This document shows, in pieces, positions 56,853 to 64,000 of a DNA stretch of 64,000 bases. This DNA comes from Paucidesulfovibrio sp036541255 (GTDB taxonomy: Bacteria; Desulfobacterota; Desulfovibrionia; Desulfovibrionales; Desulfovibrionaceae): contig JAZHDD010000003.1 in NCBI GenBank assembly GCA_036541255.1, positions 1 to 64,000 of the forward strand, in the 5' to 3' direction. How positions within the stretch are numbered: position 1 is the first letter of the stretch; every line of letters starts with the position of its first letter. The notes beneath the pieces are model-generated. The model searched no databases. It saw only the letters and a program-made list of their open reading frames with translations, and was not told the origin of the DNA. The translations under genes were made by a program, and so were the position numbers.

Positions 56853-56873
56853 CCTGTTACGAATCGTAACAGG
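56853..56873. promoter_or_regulatory. 21-bp perfect palindrome, candidate operator
   Basis: CCTGTTACGA and its exact reverse complement around one A. It lies in the 161-bp gap between the NtrC-like gene and the receiver-phosphatase gene, about 95 bp upstream of the latter's start. Size and form suit a dimeric Fis-type helix-turn-helix protein; the neighbouring NtrC-like protein is the obvious candidate. Confidence 0.5.
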
Positions 56874-56919
56874 TTTCACAGAAGCATAAATATATAAAAC
56901 GATTATTATGAGAAAAGAA

Positions 56920-58314
56920 TCAGTCTTGAAATTTCCGCTGCCTGGAAAGCGCCTGCCGCGATATACCAAGCAATTCCGCGGCAGCGCTCTGATTGCCACT
57001 TGTCCGGCGCAAGGCCTCTTCGGCCAGATACAATTGGGCTTCCCGGCTGCGGGGCAAATGCTTCAAGCTGGTCAGCATGTTGCTGAACTCACTTCGGACA
57101 ACCACCGTGCGTGTGTCCGGCTTGAGGCGGCCAGACCGGAAGGCGCGGATGGAAAGCCAGCCCGCAGAGTAGTCCGCCATGGCTTCAAAGGCCATGGCAC
57201 GCAATTCACGGACATTGCCGGGAAAATCGTACCCGGCCAAACGGGCCAAGAGCCCTTCGTGGACCGGCGGCTTGGTTTTCCCCAGGCTGCGTGCGGCCTC
57301 GCCCAAAAACCGGTCCAGAAGGAGAGGAATGTCACCCACTCGCTGACGCAGGGGGGGGAGGGGGATATCGTGCCCGGCAAGCCTGTAACAAAGGTCTTTA
57401 CGGATCCGGCCGGAGCCGGCCAACACTTCCGAGCACCCCTGGGCCGAGGCCATGAGGCGTACCGGGGACTGCTCTGCACCTCTGGAGTCCATTCCTTCAT
57501 ATGGACCCTGTTGCAACAATTGCAACAAGCGCTCCTGCGTTTCCGGACCGATCTTGTCGATGCCTCCAAGAAACAAAGTCCCGCCGGAGGCCAATCGGAC
57601 CAGGCCTTCCCGTTGCACTCCGCCGCCCGAGCGACCACTTTGCACAAAAAGTATGCGACACAACTCCGCATCATCCATCCGGGCGACGTCCACGGGCACA
57701 AAAGGGCCGCTACGGCCACTGAGCCGATGTACGGCACGGGCCATCAGCCGCTTGCCGGTACCGGACTCGCCGCTTATCAAAACAGGCAGCCCGGTTCGCG
57801 CCACGGACTCGGCATAGCCGAACAGCGCGTGCATCTTGCGGTCCTGCGTGGTTATGGCGGCAAAGGCTTCGGGGTGATCGAACCCACGCTCCAGAAACAC
57901 GGACTTGAGCCGCATATTTTCGCAACGAACCTCGCTGAACTGCACGGCACGGCGTATTCCCGAAAGAATTTTAACCCGCTCCGACGTCTTGGAATAATAG
58001 TCGTAGGCACCGTTTTTCATGCACTGCACCGCGATATCCAGATCGCCCAGCCCGGAAAGGACGATGACCGGCAGTTCCGGATGGTCGCGGACAATCTCGG
58101 CGAGCAGGACCTCCCCACGAACGTGAGGCATGCACAGATCCAGGACGAGCACGCTCGGAGGCTCGCGCCGCACCAACTCCATGAGCTTCCGGCTGTCGGA
58201 ACAGGTGCGCACGTTGTCCATGCCAACGAGATGCAACGCCATTTTGAGACTGAGGAGCCAGCCTTCATCATCGTCCAGCATCAGGACGGGACGCAGAGGA
58301 AAAGGAATATTCAC
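56920..58314 (-). CDS. NtrC-like response regulator with degenerate AAA+ domain
   Basis: 464 residues. Receiver domain 1-125 with D59 (VLVLDLCMP). AAA+ domain about 150-385 keeps Walker A (GESGTGKR, 182-189), the arginine-finger region (IRKDLCYRL) and GNVRELRAMA, but Walker B reads GGTLFLGGI (244-252) where active members have L-D-E-I, and the GAFTGA loop that contacts sigma-54 is replaced by unrelated residues near 222-232. C-terminal Fis-type HTH (about 425-464, NQSAAAELLGISRQAL). I infer a DNA-binding regulator that no longer drives sigma-54. Its ATG overlaps the kinase stop by 4 bp. Confidence 0.9.
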   Translation of the reverse strand: MNIPFPLRPVLMLDDDEGWLLSLKMALHLVGMDNVRTCSDSRKLMELVRREPPSVLVLDLCMPHVRGEVLLAEIVRDHPELPVIVLSGLGDLDIAVQCMKNGAYDYYSKTSERVKILSGIRRAVQFSEVRCENMRLKSVFLERGFDHPEAFAAITTQDRKMHALFGYAESVARTGLPVLISGESGTGKRLMARAVHRLSGRSGPFVPVDVARMDDAELCRILFVQSGRSGGGVQREGLVRLASGGTLFLGGIDKIGPETQERLLQLLQQGPYEGMDSRGAEQSPVRLMASAQGCSEVLAGSGRIRKDLCYRLAGHDIPLPPLRQRVGDIPLLLDRFLGEAARSLGKTKPPVHEGLLARLAGYDFPGNVRELRAMAFEAMADYSAGWLSIRAFRSGRLKPDTRTVVVRSEFSNMLTSLKHLPRSREAQLYLAEEALRRTSGNQSAAAELLGISRQALSRQRKFQD

Positions 58315-61300
58315 CTCTTCTCCCCAGGCCAGTGCAGGGGAAGCAGAATGGCGCAGACTGTGCCCTTGCCCAGTTCCGAAGTAAAGGTCATGCGGCCCCC
58401 GTGCTCTTGGATGATGCCGTGCGACACGGACAGCCCCAGTCCCGTACCGCCGCTGTCGCGCTTTGTCGTAAAGAAAGGTTCAAAGGCATGGCTGATTTCA
58501 TCCGGATTCATGCCCCTGCCTTCGTCCCGCACCAGTATATGGCAATGATCGCCGTCCGGTTCCAGACCAATTTCCACAAACACTCCCTGGTTCGGGTCGG
58601 TCAGGGCCTCGCAGGCATTGATCAATGCGTTGACCAACACTTGTTCGAGGCGTTGATAGTTCCCCAAAACCTGGATCGGCGTCTCGCTCCACCGGGTCTC
58701 GAAACGATGTGTGCACTTCTTGATCTTGTTGGAAACCAGCCCCACGGCAGCACGGGTCACGTCGTTGACGTCCACTATCTCGTCCCGGCCTGAACCGTCC
58801 TGGCGCGCAAACCCCTTGAGTTCAGCGACGATGCGCTTGATGCGCCGGGCCGACTCCACCACCTGTTCAAACAGGCCGTCCGCCTCGGTCCGCACAAGGC
58901 TGTAATTCACCTCGCCCAGGCTGAAGTCGCCCTGTTTGCGGTAATGCTCTTCCAGCACAGGCAATGCGCCCCGCCATATCTCATGCAGGGTGGGCGCGTT
59001 GAGCGTGATGATTCCGTTGGGATTGTTGATTTCATGGGCAACACCCGAGACAAGGGTTCCCAGCGCCGCAAGCTTGTCAGCCTGAATGAGCTGCCGCTCC
59101 CGTTCCTTGGCCTCGGCCTCGGCCCGAACACGGGCCGTTATATCGCGCGTGGAGGCCACAATGCCGACCACTTCGCCCCGCACATCACGAAACGGCGTGG
59201 TAGCGCTGCGGTAATGCCGCAGCGTGCCGTCAGCAACCGTCATGGTGAACGTATGGTCCGTCCGGTCCTGTCCCTGGCGCAATCGGCACAGGGGGCAGAT
59301 CGGCAAGTCGCAACGATCGTCCTTGATAATCTCCTCGCATGGCTTGCCGTGCGCGTTGGCAAAATCAATATTGAACATTTCGCCCATGGCGCGGTTCACG
59401 CGCAAGACCGTCCCGTCCAAGCCGATCAAGGCCATGCCGTCCGCAGTGGAGTTGAATATTTGGTCCAATTCGCCATGGGCCTCGCGGAGACGGTTCTCGG
59501 CCCTATGGCGTTCCAGGAAAACACCCACCATGTCGGCGGCCGTGCGCAAAAACATCCGGTCCGCGTCGTCCCATTCCCGCTTGCGGCGCGTATCGTCGAA
59601 CCCTATGAACCCTGTCCAGTTTCCCCCGCCGCGTATGGGCAACACCAGCAGCGACTTGATGTCCTGCTCCTCCAGGATATGGCGCTCCTCAGCGGGCATA
59701 TCCTCCACCACGCCGACAAGCAGGTGGCCTTGAGACAGTTCCCCACGCCAGCGCGGGATGATACTATCGTAAGGGATATGTTGCAGATGGGCATTGTCCA
59801 TCTGGGATTCGACACCGGCACGGCAGACTTCGTGCGTCTGGCGGCAGCACAACCCGTCCTCGGGATGTTCGTAATTCTCGAAGATATAGACCCGGCAGGT
59901 ATCCGAAGCCAGTCGGAGCTCCTCCAAAATGCGGGGAAGGACATCGTCTTCTCCGGCCATGGAAAGCAGCTCCTTGGCGCACCGGTTGAGCACGGCCTCG
60001 TACGAGAGGCTGCGGGCCAAGCCCTCCTCGGCCAGCTTGCGGCTGGTGATATCCAGAATAATGCCTTCGACCACGGGCTCGTTGGTCGTGGTGCTCACGC
60101 CGATGCCGCGCTCCCAGACCCATTTCAGTTCACCCTGTCGGGTTCGGATGCGATATGTGCAGACAAAGGGCCGTCCCTCACGCAGGCCTTCCTGCACTTC
60201 GCCGAAAACATGAGCGCGGTCGTCGGGATGCACGAGCTGCTCCCAATTCGTGCCGCGGTTGAACAGCAGCTCTTCCTGCGGCAGACCGGTCAGGTCACGG
60301 CAGCCCGGACTCACGAACTCAAGAATCCATTTTTCATGGAACCGACTGCGGTAGACCATGCCGGGCAGGTTGGAAATCAAGGTGGAAAGGCGGCGCTCGC
60401 TTTCCGTGAGCGCCTTTTCCGCAAGTTTGCTCGCGGTCACGTCGCGGATGACGGCCATGCCTTCGGCCCCGCCCCCCCGGAGCTGGTCCGAACTTCGCAC
60501 GGGCAGGGCGTGGACCATGAAAATGCGGCCAGCGTAGGTCATCTCGAAAACATTGTCCTCGCCAGCCAGGGCGGAACGAAAATGCCGCTCCGCATTGCGG
60601 GCCACCGAAGGAGGAAACACCTGCGACGGCGTCCGGCCGATCATCTCGTCGCCGGTGAAACCGACGCTGCGCAGGCCTGCACCGTCCGCCAGCACGAAAC
60701 GCAGGTCACTGTCAAAAAGCAGCACCACGCCGCTGGGGAAATTCCGGGCCAGGGTACGGTATTTTGCCTCGCTGCGCCGCACCTCGTCGTCGGCGCGCAC
60801 AAGGGCGTCCACGTTGCGCATGCTGCCGACCATGCGCACGGGCCGGCCGGAACCATCACGCATGTAGGCCAGATTGATTTCCACGTAGATGTAAATCCCG
60901 TCCTTGCGTTGAAAACGGCATACCGTGTTCCAGCTTGAGCCGCTTTCCCTGCTGGTCGCCACGCCCCGGCGGATTGTCTCGCGTTCCTCCGGGTGCAGGC
61001 GCTCCAGGAAAAAATCCATGCCCCCTGTCTCGTAATCCAGCATGTCGAAACCGGATATCCCACGGGCATCCCCTGCCCAATAAACTCTGCCCTTGTCCAG
61101 ATCCTGATCCATAACAAGCTGTCCGGGCCGGGAGGCTATCAGACGGTAGCGTTCTTCGGCATGGCGCAGCCCCTGTTCGGCTGCGGTGCGTTCCTCGGCT
61201 TCCTGCTCCAGGGCGACGTTGTGCTTGTAGGCCTCGCGCAAGGCCAATCCCGGGAAGATCAACCCCAGCAGATACAGCACCACAACCATGGCCCCGGTGC

Positions 61301-61904
61301 GCAGGGAATCGCCGCGCACAAAGGCCTCCATGTCGTCGAGATATTCCCCGGCGCACAGGAAAGCCCCCAGCTCGGGCACGCCGAGCACAAAGGCCACCTT
61401 ACGCTTGGGCGGTCCTTCCGTGCCGGGACGTTGCAGGAGATATTCGAGAAAACCGCCTCGGGTATTGGATCGGGCCAGTTCGGCAAGCTCGCGGATGGGG
61501 TAGCGACCATCGGGAGCCTGCCATTCCCAGAGGGCCTGTCCCTCTCTGGAGGGGAAAACAGGATCAATCAACGGAACAGCGTCAAAGCCGACGAGAAAGA
61601 CATAGCTGTCGCGCGGGGAAGTCTGGGGACGCATGCTCACCAGCTTGTCCCGAACCTCTTGCAGGGCTTCGCGCCGATCAATGCTCCCGGTCCGCAAATC
61701 CTCCAGGATCGAATCCAGCCCGCCGCGTGCCGTGAGCACGACGCGTTGCAGCGCATCCTGGCGCATCTGGGTGAGGAGCCTGTAGTGTTGCTGATGGACA
61801 TAGAAGAAAAGCAGCCCGTAAAGACAGGCCGTTACGATCATGCTGGAGAGCACGATGATCCATATCTTGCGCAATTTGGATCGCTTCAGGCTCGCGGCGG
61901 TCAC
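58311..61904 (-). CDS. Large multi-PAS/GAF membrane histidine kinase
   Basis: 1197 residues. Helix near 15-36, a periplasmic sCache-like sensor about 45-200 (GGFLEYLLQRPGTEGPPKRKVAF, GEYLDDMEAF), helix near 205-222, PAS domains about 245-370, 380-500 and 505-635, a GAF domain about 640-790, and a PAS about 800-925 with a CxxxC-rich insert (CDLPICPLCRLRQ). Kinase core: H-box GVAHEINNPNG (His near 950) and ATP site VRDEGRGMNP, GGTGLGLSVSHGI. No receiver of its own; the overlapping NtrC-like gene is the probable partner. The GTG start has only a G-rich SD. Confidence 0.92.
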   Translation of the reverse strand: MTAASLKRSKLRKIWIIVLSSMIVTACLYGLLFFYVHQQHYRLLTQMRQDALQRVVLTARGGLDSILEDLRTGSIDRREALQEVRDKLVSMRPQTSPRDSYVFLVGFDAVPLIDPVFPSREGQALWEWQAPDGRYPIRELAELARSNTRGGFLEYLLQRPGTEGPPKRKVAFVLGVPELGAFLCAGEYLDDMEAFVRGDSLRTGAMVVVLYLLGLIFPGLALREAYKHNVALEQEAEERTAAEQGLRHAEERYRLIASRPGQLVMDQDLDKGRVYWAGDARGISGFDMLDYETGGMDFFLERLHPEERETIRRGVATSRESGSSWNTVCRFQRKDGIYIYVEINLAYMRDGSGRPVRMVGSMRNVDALVRADDEVRRSEAKYRTLARNFPSGVVLLFDSDLRFVLADGAGLRSVGFTGDEMIGRTPSQVFPPSVARNAERHFRSALAGEDNVFEMTYAGRIFMVHALPVRSSDQLRGGGAEGMAVIRDVTASKLAEKALTESERRLSTLISNLPGMVYRSRFHEKWILEFVSPGCRDLTGLPQEELLFNRGTNWEQLVHPDDRAHVFGEVQEGLREGRPFVCTYRIRTRQGELKWVWERGIGVSTTTNEPVVEGIILDITSRKLAEEGLARSLSYEAVLNRCAKELLSMAGEDDVLPRILEELRLASDTCRVYIFENYEHPEDGLCCRQTHEVCRAGVESQMDNAHLQHIPYDSIIPRWRGELSQGHLLVGVVEDMPAEERHILEEQDIKSLLVLPIRGGGNWTGFIGFDDTRRKREWDDADRMFLRTAADMVGVFLERHRAENRLREAHGELDQIFNSTADGMALIGLDGTVLRVNRAMGEMFNIDFANAHGKPCEEIIKDDRCDLPICPLCRLRQGQDRTDHTFTMTVADGTLRHYRSATTPFRDVRGEVVGIVASTRDITARVRAEAEAKERERQLIQADKLAALGTLVSGVAHEINNPNGIITLNAPTLHEIWRGALPVLEEHYRKQGDFSLGEVNYSLVRTEADGLFEQVVESARRIKRIVAELKGFARQDGSGRDEIVDVNDVTRAAVGLVSNKIKKCTHRFETRWSETPIQVLGNYQRLEQVLVNALINACEALTDPNQGVFVEIGLEPDGDHCHILVRDEGRGMNPDEISHAFEPFFTTKRDSGGTGLGLSVSHGIIQEHGGRMTFTSELGKGTVCAILLPLHWPGEKR

Positions 61905-62022
61905 ACCCCCCCCTCTTGCCGCCCACCCTGAAAAAAAGGCGAGTCCGGCAGGCTGACGCCTTCCCTTATATCTTACTTGGGGGCGTTTTGCCTAGCCGGA
62001 CAAGCCGATGGGTTGGTATTTC

Positions 62023-62502
62023 TCAGTCGCAACGTTCCCAGGGTTCGTTGACCTTGCGATCCGATCCGGACATGACCACCACGTCGGGCAGGATGCCCTC
62101 CAAAAACGGGGTCACGGGTTCGTATTGATATTCCACACGGACCTCCACGAGTCCGCAGGGACAGCCGGCATCGTCTTCTGCTCCGGGCCCGGAGGCTATG
62201 GCCGTGGGCCAGCTGGAAACGACGATGTCCGCGGCGCCGCCGGGAAGTCGCCCCATGACGCGCTGCACTTCCTGCTCGATAAGCGAGATGCGGGTGCCTT
62301 CTTCTTCGCCCTGACCCGTGGCCGCGATACGTGCGCCGCTTTCAGCCGCCTTGTGCACCGTGAGCCAGTCCGAGAACATATTGCCGGATTCCAGCAGCCC
62401 CAGCCCCAGCATCAGCACGATGGGGATGAGCAGGGCGCATTCCACGGCGGTCATGCCGCTCATGCGGTTGGCTCCGCCGGATTCTCTCTTGCTGCCGCGC
62501 AT
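62023..62502 (-). CDS. TadE-like pilus assembly protein
   Basis: 159 residues. N-terminal hydrophobic helix (about 17-40) preceded by GMTAVECALLIPIVLMLGLG, with the Glu typical of TadE/TadG pseudopilins, then a periplasmic domain with SGARIAATGQGEEEGTRISL. It helps assemble Flp/Tad pili in the periplasm. AGGAGG before the ATG. It lies 9 bp after the TadG-like gene. Confidence 0.82.
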   Translation of the reverse strand: MRGSKRESGGANRMSGMTAVECALLIPIVLMLGLGLLESGNMFSDWLTVHKAAESGARIAATGQGEEEGTRISLIEQEVQRVMGRLPGGAADIVVSSWPTAIASGPGAEDDAGCPCGLVEVRVEYQYEPVTPFLEGILPDVVVMSGSDRKVNEPWERCD

Positions 62503-62511
62503 CCTGTCCTC

Positions 62512-63786
62512 CTAGTTGAGCAGACGCCAGCCGAGCTGTCTGCCGATCTGCTTGAAGATGTCGCCGATATCGTAGGCCGAAGGCGCGTCGAAGTAGTGGT
62601 CGTTGGTGCCAGGCTTGCTGGAGGCGATCTCCTTCATGAGCTGGATGTCCACGCTGTCCGAGCTGCCGAAGCGGATGGTGAAGATCTCGATGCCGGCATC
62701 CTTGGCCAGTTGCGCCTCGGTCAGCATGGCCTGGTTCAGCCCGCCGCCGTTCTCGCAGTGGGTCTCGGTGTCGCCCATGCCATAATAGGCGTTGGTCCAG
62801 TAGTTGTTCGGGGAATAGCCCACGTCGTAACCGCCGCCGCATTCGCCGTCCTCGGTGTCGCCGTCCGTAAGCAGGATCATGATTTTGCGGATGCGCGCCT
62901 CGTCCTTGCCTTCGGTAAAGGGGGCTTCGGGAGTCAACACGTGCCGACCCCACTTGATGCCCTCGGAAATGACCGTGCCGGACCAGTCTCCGTATCCGTC
63001 CATCTCGTTGATGGCCGCGATGATGGCTTCCTTTTCGCCGGTCAAGGCCTTGGTCTCGGGTATGGACGGACAGGTGTCCAGACTGACGTTGCGACGCGTA
63101 TAATAGGAAAGGGCCCAGTAGAGCGGCATGTATTCGTCGCGCAGCCCTTCATCAAGCGTTCCGTCCGCGTTGCGGCAACCCGCGGGCAGGCCGTCCACGG
63201 CACCCGGAATGCGGACCTTGCCGCGGAACGGCACCAAGCCGACACGGGTGTCCGGGCTGGACGTGTCCGGCAGAATCAATTCCACGAGATCGGTGCAGGC
63301 CGCGGCGGTCTGCTGCATGGGCGTGCCCTTCATGGAACCCGAGTTGTCGATGACAAAGACCACTTCGAGATGGTTGAAGCCTGCGCAGGCATGCGCTTCC
63401 ACCGTATTGGAAGCAATGCCCAAGGCTCCCATGAGCAGTGTGGGCACCTCGACCGCGGCGTTCACGCAGACGCTGCGTACTTCGCCGCCAGGGGCCAGCG
63501 AAACCAACTCAGCCTCTTCGAAGTTGCGCTTGAGCATGCTGGCGACCGCGCCCTGAACCACGCCCTCGGTCACGTCCGGATCGTAGGGCAGCTCCAAAGC
63601 TCCGGCCAGAGCGGCCGCATCGACTGCATTCTGCAGACGGCTGTGGGCCAGATAAATCTGCCCCAGGTCAACGGCCAGTCCTGCCGCGCCGAGCAGCACG
63701 GGCAAGAGCACGGCAATGACGACATTCACTGCGCCGCGGCTGGCTCCGTTAAGGGAGCGGCATCGTGGTCTGGGCCTTGAGCACAT
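62512..63786 (-). CDS. TadG-like protein with VWA domain
   Basis: 424 residues. Short N-terminal hydrophobic helix (about 20-40, GAVNVVIAVLLPVLLGAAGLAVD) and the LQNAVDAAALAGA segment of the TadG N-domain, then a VWA domain (about 130-420) with intact MIDAS: VIDNSGSMKGTP and ILLTDGDTEDG. ATG at 63786 has GGAG; the frame is open 21 codons more. It overlaps the end of the next gene by 38 bp. Likely a Tad pilus accessory, outer-membrane-facing. Confidence 0.85.
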   Translation of the reverse strand: MCSRPRPRCRSLNGASRGAVNVVIAVLLPVLLGAAGLAVDLGQIYLAHSRLQNAVDAAALAGALELPYDPDVTEGVVQGAVASMLKRNFEEAELVSLAPGGEVRSVCVNAAVEVPTLLMGALGIASNTVEAHACAGFNHLEVVFVIDNSGSMKGTPMQQTAAACTDLVELILPDTSSPDTRVGLVPFRGKVRIPGAVDGLPAGCRNADGTLDEGLRDEYMPLYWALSYYTRRNVSLDTCPSIPETKALTGEKEAIIAAINEMDGYGDWSGTVISEGIKWGRHVLTPEAPFTEGKDEARIRKIMILLTDGDTEDGECGGGYDVGYSPNNYWTNAYYGMGDTETHCENGGGLNQAMLTEAQLAKDAGIEIFTIRFGSSDSVDIQLMKEIASSKPGTNDHYFDAPSAYDIGDIFKQIGRQLGWRLLN

Positions 63787-64000
63787 AGGAGTCTCCCCCG
63801 CTGAGGGCTTCAAGCGCGGATTCAAGTCCGAGCATCGATTCATATACATAGGTAACCTCGACAGTCACAGCATCTCCGCCGACATCGGTGGTCACGGTGG
63901 TGCCGAGCGTTGTTTCCGGCAGTTGCGCCGTGATGGATTCCACGACCGCAGGGACCTGCCCCATGTCGCCTTCACGCAAAACCAGACGCGCACCTTCGCG
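63749..64000 (-). CDS. TadE-like protein, C-terminal part, cut by window edge
   Basis: 84 codons, open to the right edge. The sequence (VEVTYVYESMLGLESALEAL, ending LKAQTTMPLP) fits the periplasmic end of a TadE-type pseudopilin, where T-V-x-Y-x-Y strands and a final MP are common. It overlaps the TadG-like gene in an apparent tad operon. Confidence 0.6.
   Translation of the reverse strand, partial: REGARLVLREGDMGQVPAVVESITAQLPETTLGTTVTTDVGGDAVTVEVTYVYESMLGLESALEALSGGDSYVLKAQTTMPLP

Overview
The window looks like a high-GC chromosome segment from a sulfate-reducing deltaproteobacterium of the Desulfovibrio type. The left edge carries the end of a dissimilatory-type ATP sulfurylase. The gene order argJ / secA / glcF-glcD / smpB / ptsI-ptsH-EIID and ffh / rpsP / khpA / rimM / trmD / rplS / rnhB / yraN fits that lineage as I remember it. 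Almost all of the DNA is coding. I see no rRNA, tRNA, CRISPR array, insertion sequence or prophage.

Layout. 1-7.3 kb (+): sat end; a chorismate-mutase/EPSP-synthase-like fusion that seems to have lost catalytic residues; a coiled-coil protein; a two-domain methyltransferase; aconitase; a PpiD/SurA-like chaperone. 7.3-11.5 kb (-): an mla lipid-transport operon (mlaE-F-D-C-A) ending in a phosphodiesterase. 11.7-15.9 kb (-): HD hydrolase, ArgJ, a small membrane protein, a flavin disulfide oxidoreductase and a small conserved protein. 16.1-18.2 kb (+): an accessory patch with a probably frameshifted gene, an AT-rich membrane protein and a DinB-like protein. 18.2-28.2 kb (-): TPR protein, SecA, a lone AT-rich PIN-domain gene, a GlcF/GlcD-type oxidase pair, SmpB, and PTS proteins EI, HPr and EIID. 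28.2-30.7 kb (-): bioY, bioB, rsmI. 30.7-36.4 kb (-): palindromic repeats, thioesterase, small proteins, an RlmL-type methyltransferase, a secreted charged protein, a polytopic membrane protein and an HdrD/GlcF-like Fe-S protein. 36.4-40.2 kb (+): a TRAP transporter with a TatT lipoprotein.

40.6-46.4 kb: a secreted VWA protein divergent from a response regulator/histidine kinase pair, with a large dyad-symmetric site between them, then a membrane diguanylate cyclase. 46.5-52.3 kb (-): the ffh-rpsP-khpA-rimM-trmD-rplS-rnhB-yraN translation and secretion block. 52.4-53.2 kb (+): a promoter, a SAM-I (S-box) riboswitch, an intrinsic terminator and a 143-residue protein of unknown function. 53.2-61.9 kb (-): a signalling block with a 1197-residue multi-PAS histidine kinase, an NtrC-like regulator whose Walker B and GAFTGA motifs are lost, a receiver-PP2C phosphatase and a chemoreceptor. 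62.0-64 kb (-): Tad/Flp pilus pseudopilin-like genes, one cut by the window edge.

The most unusual items are the riboswitch-controlled unknown gene, the degenerate NtrC-like protein with a nearby 21-bp palindrome, the VWA/two-component module with its large dyad, the EPSP-synthase-like pseudoenzyme, the lone PIN gene, and the frameshifted gene with its AT-rich membrane partner.
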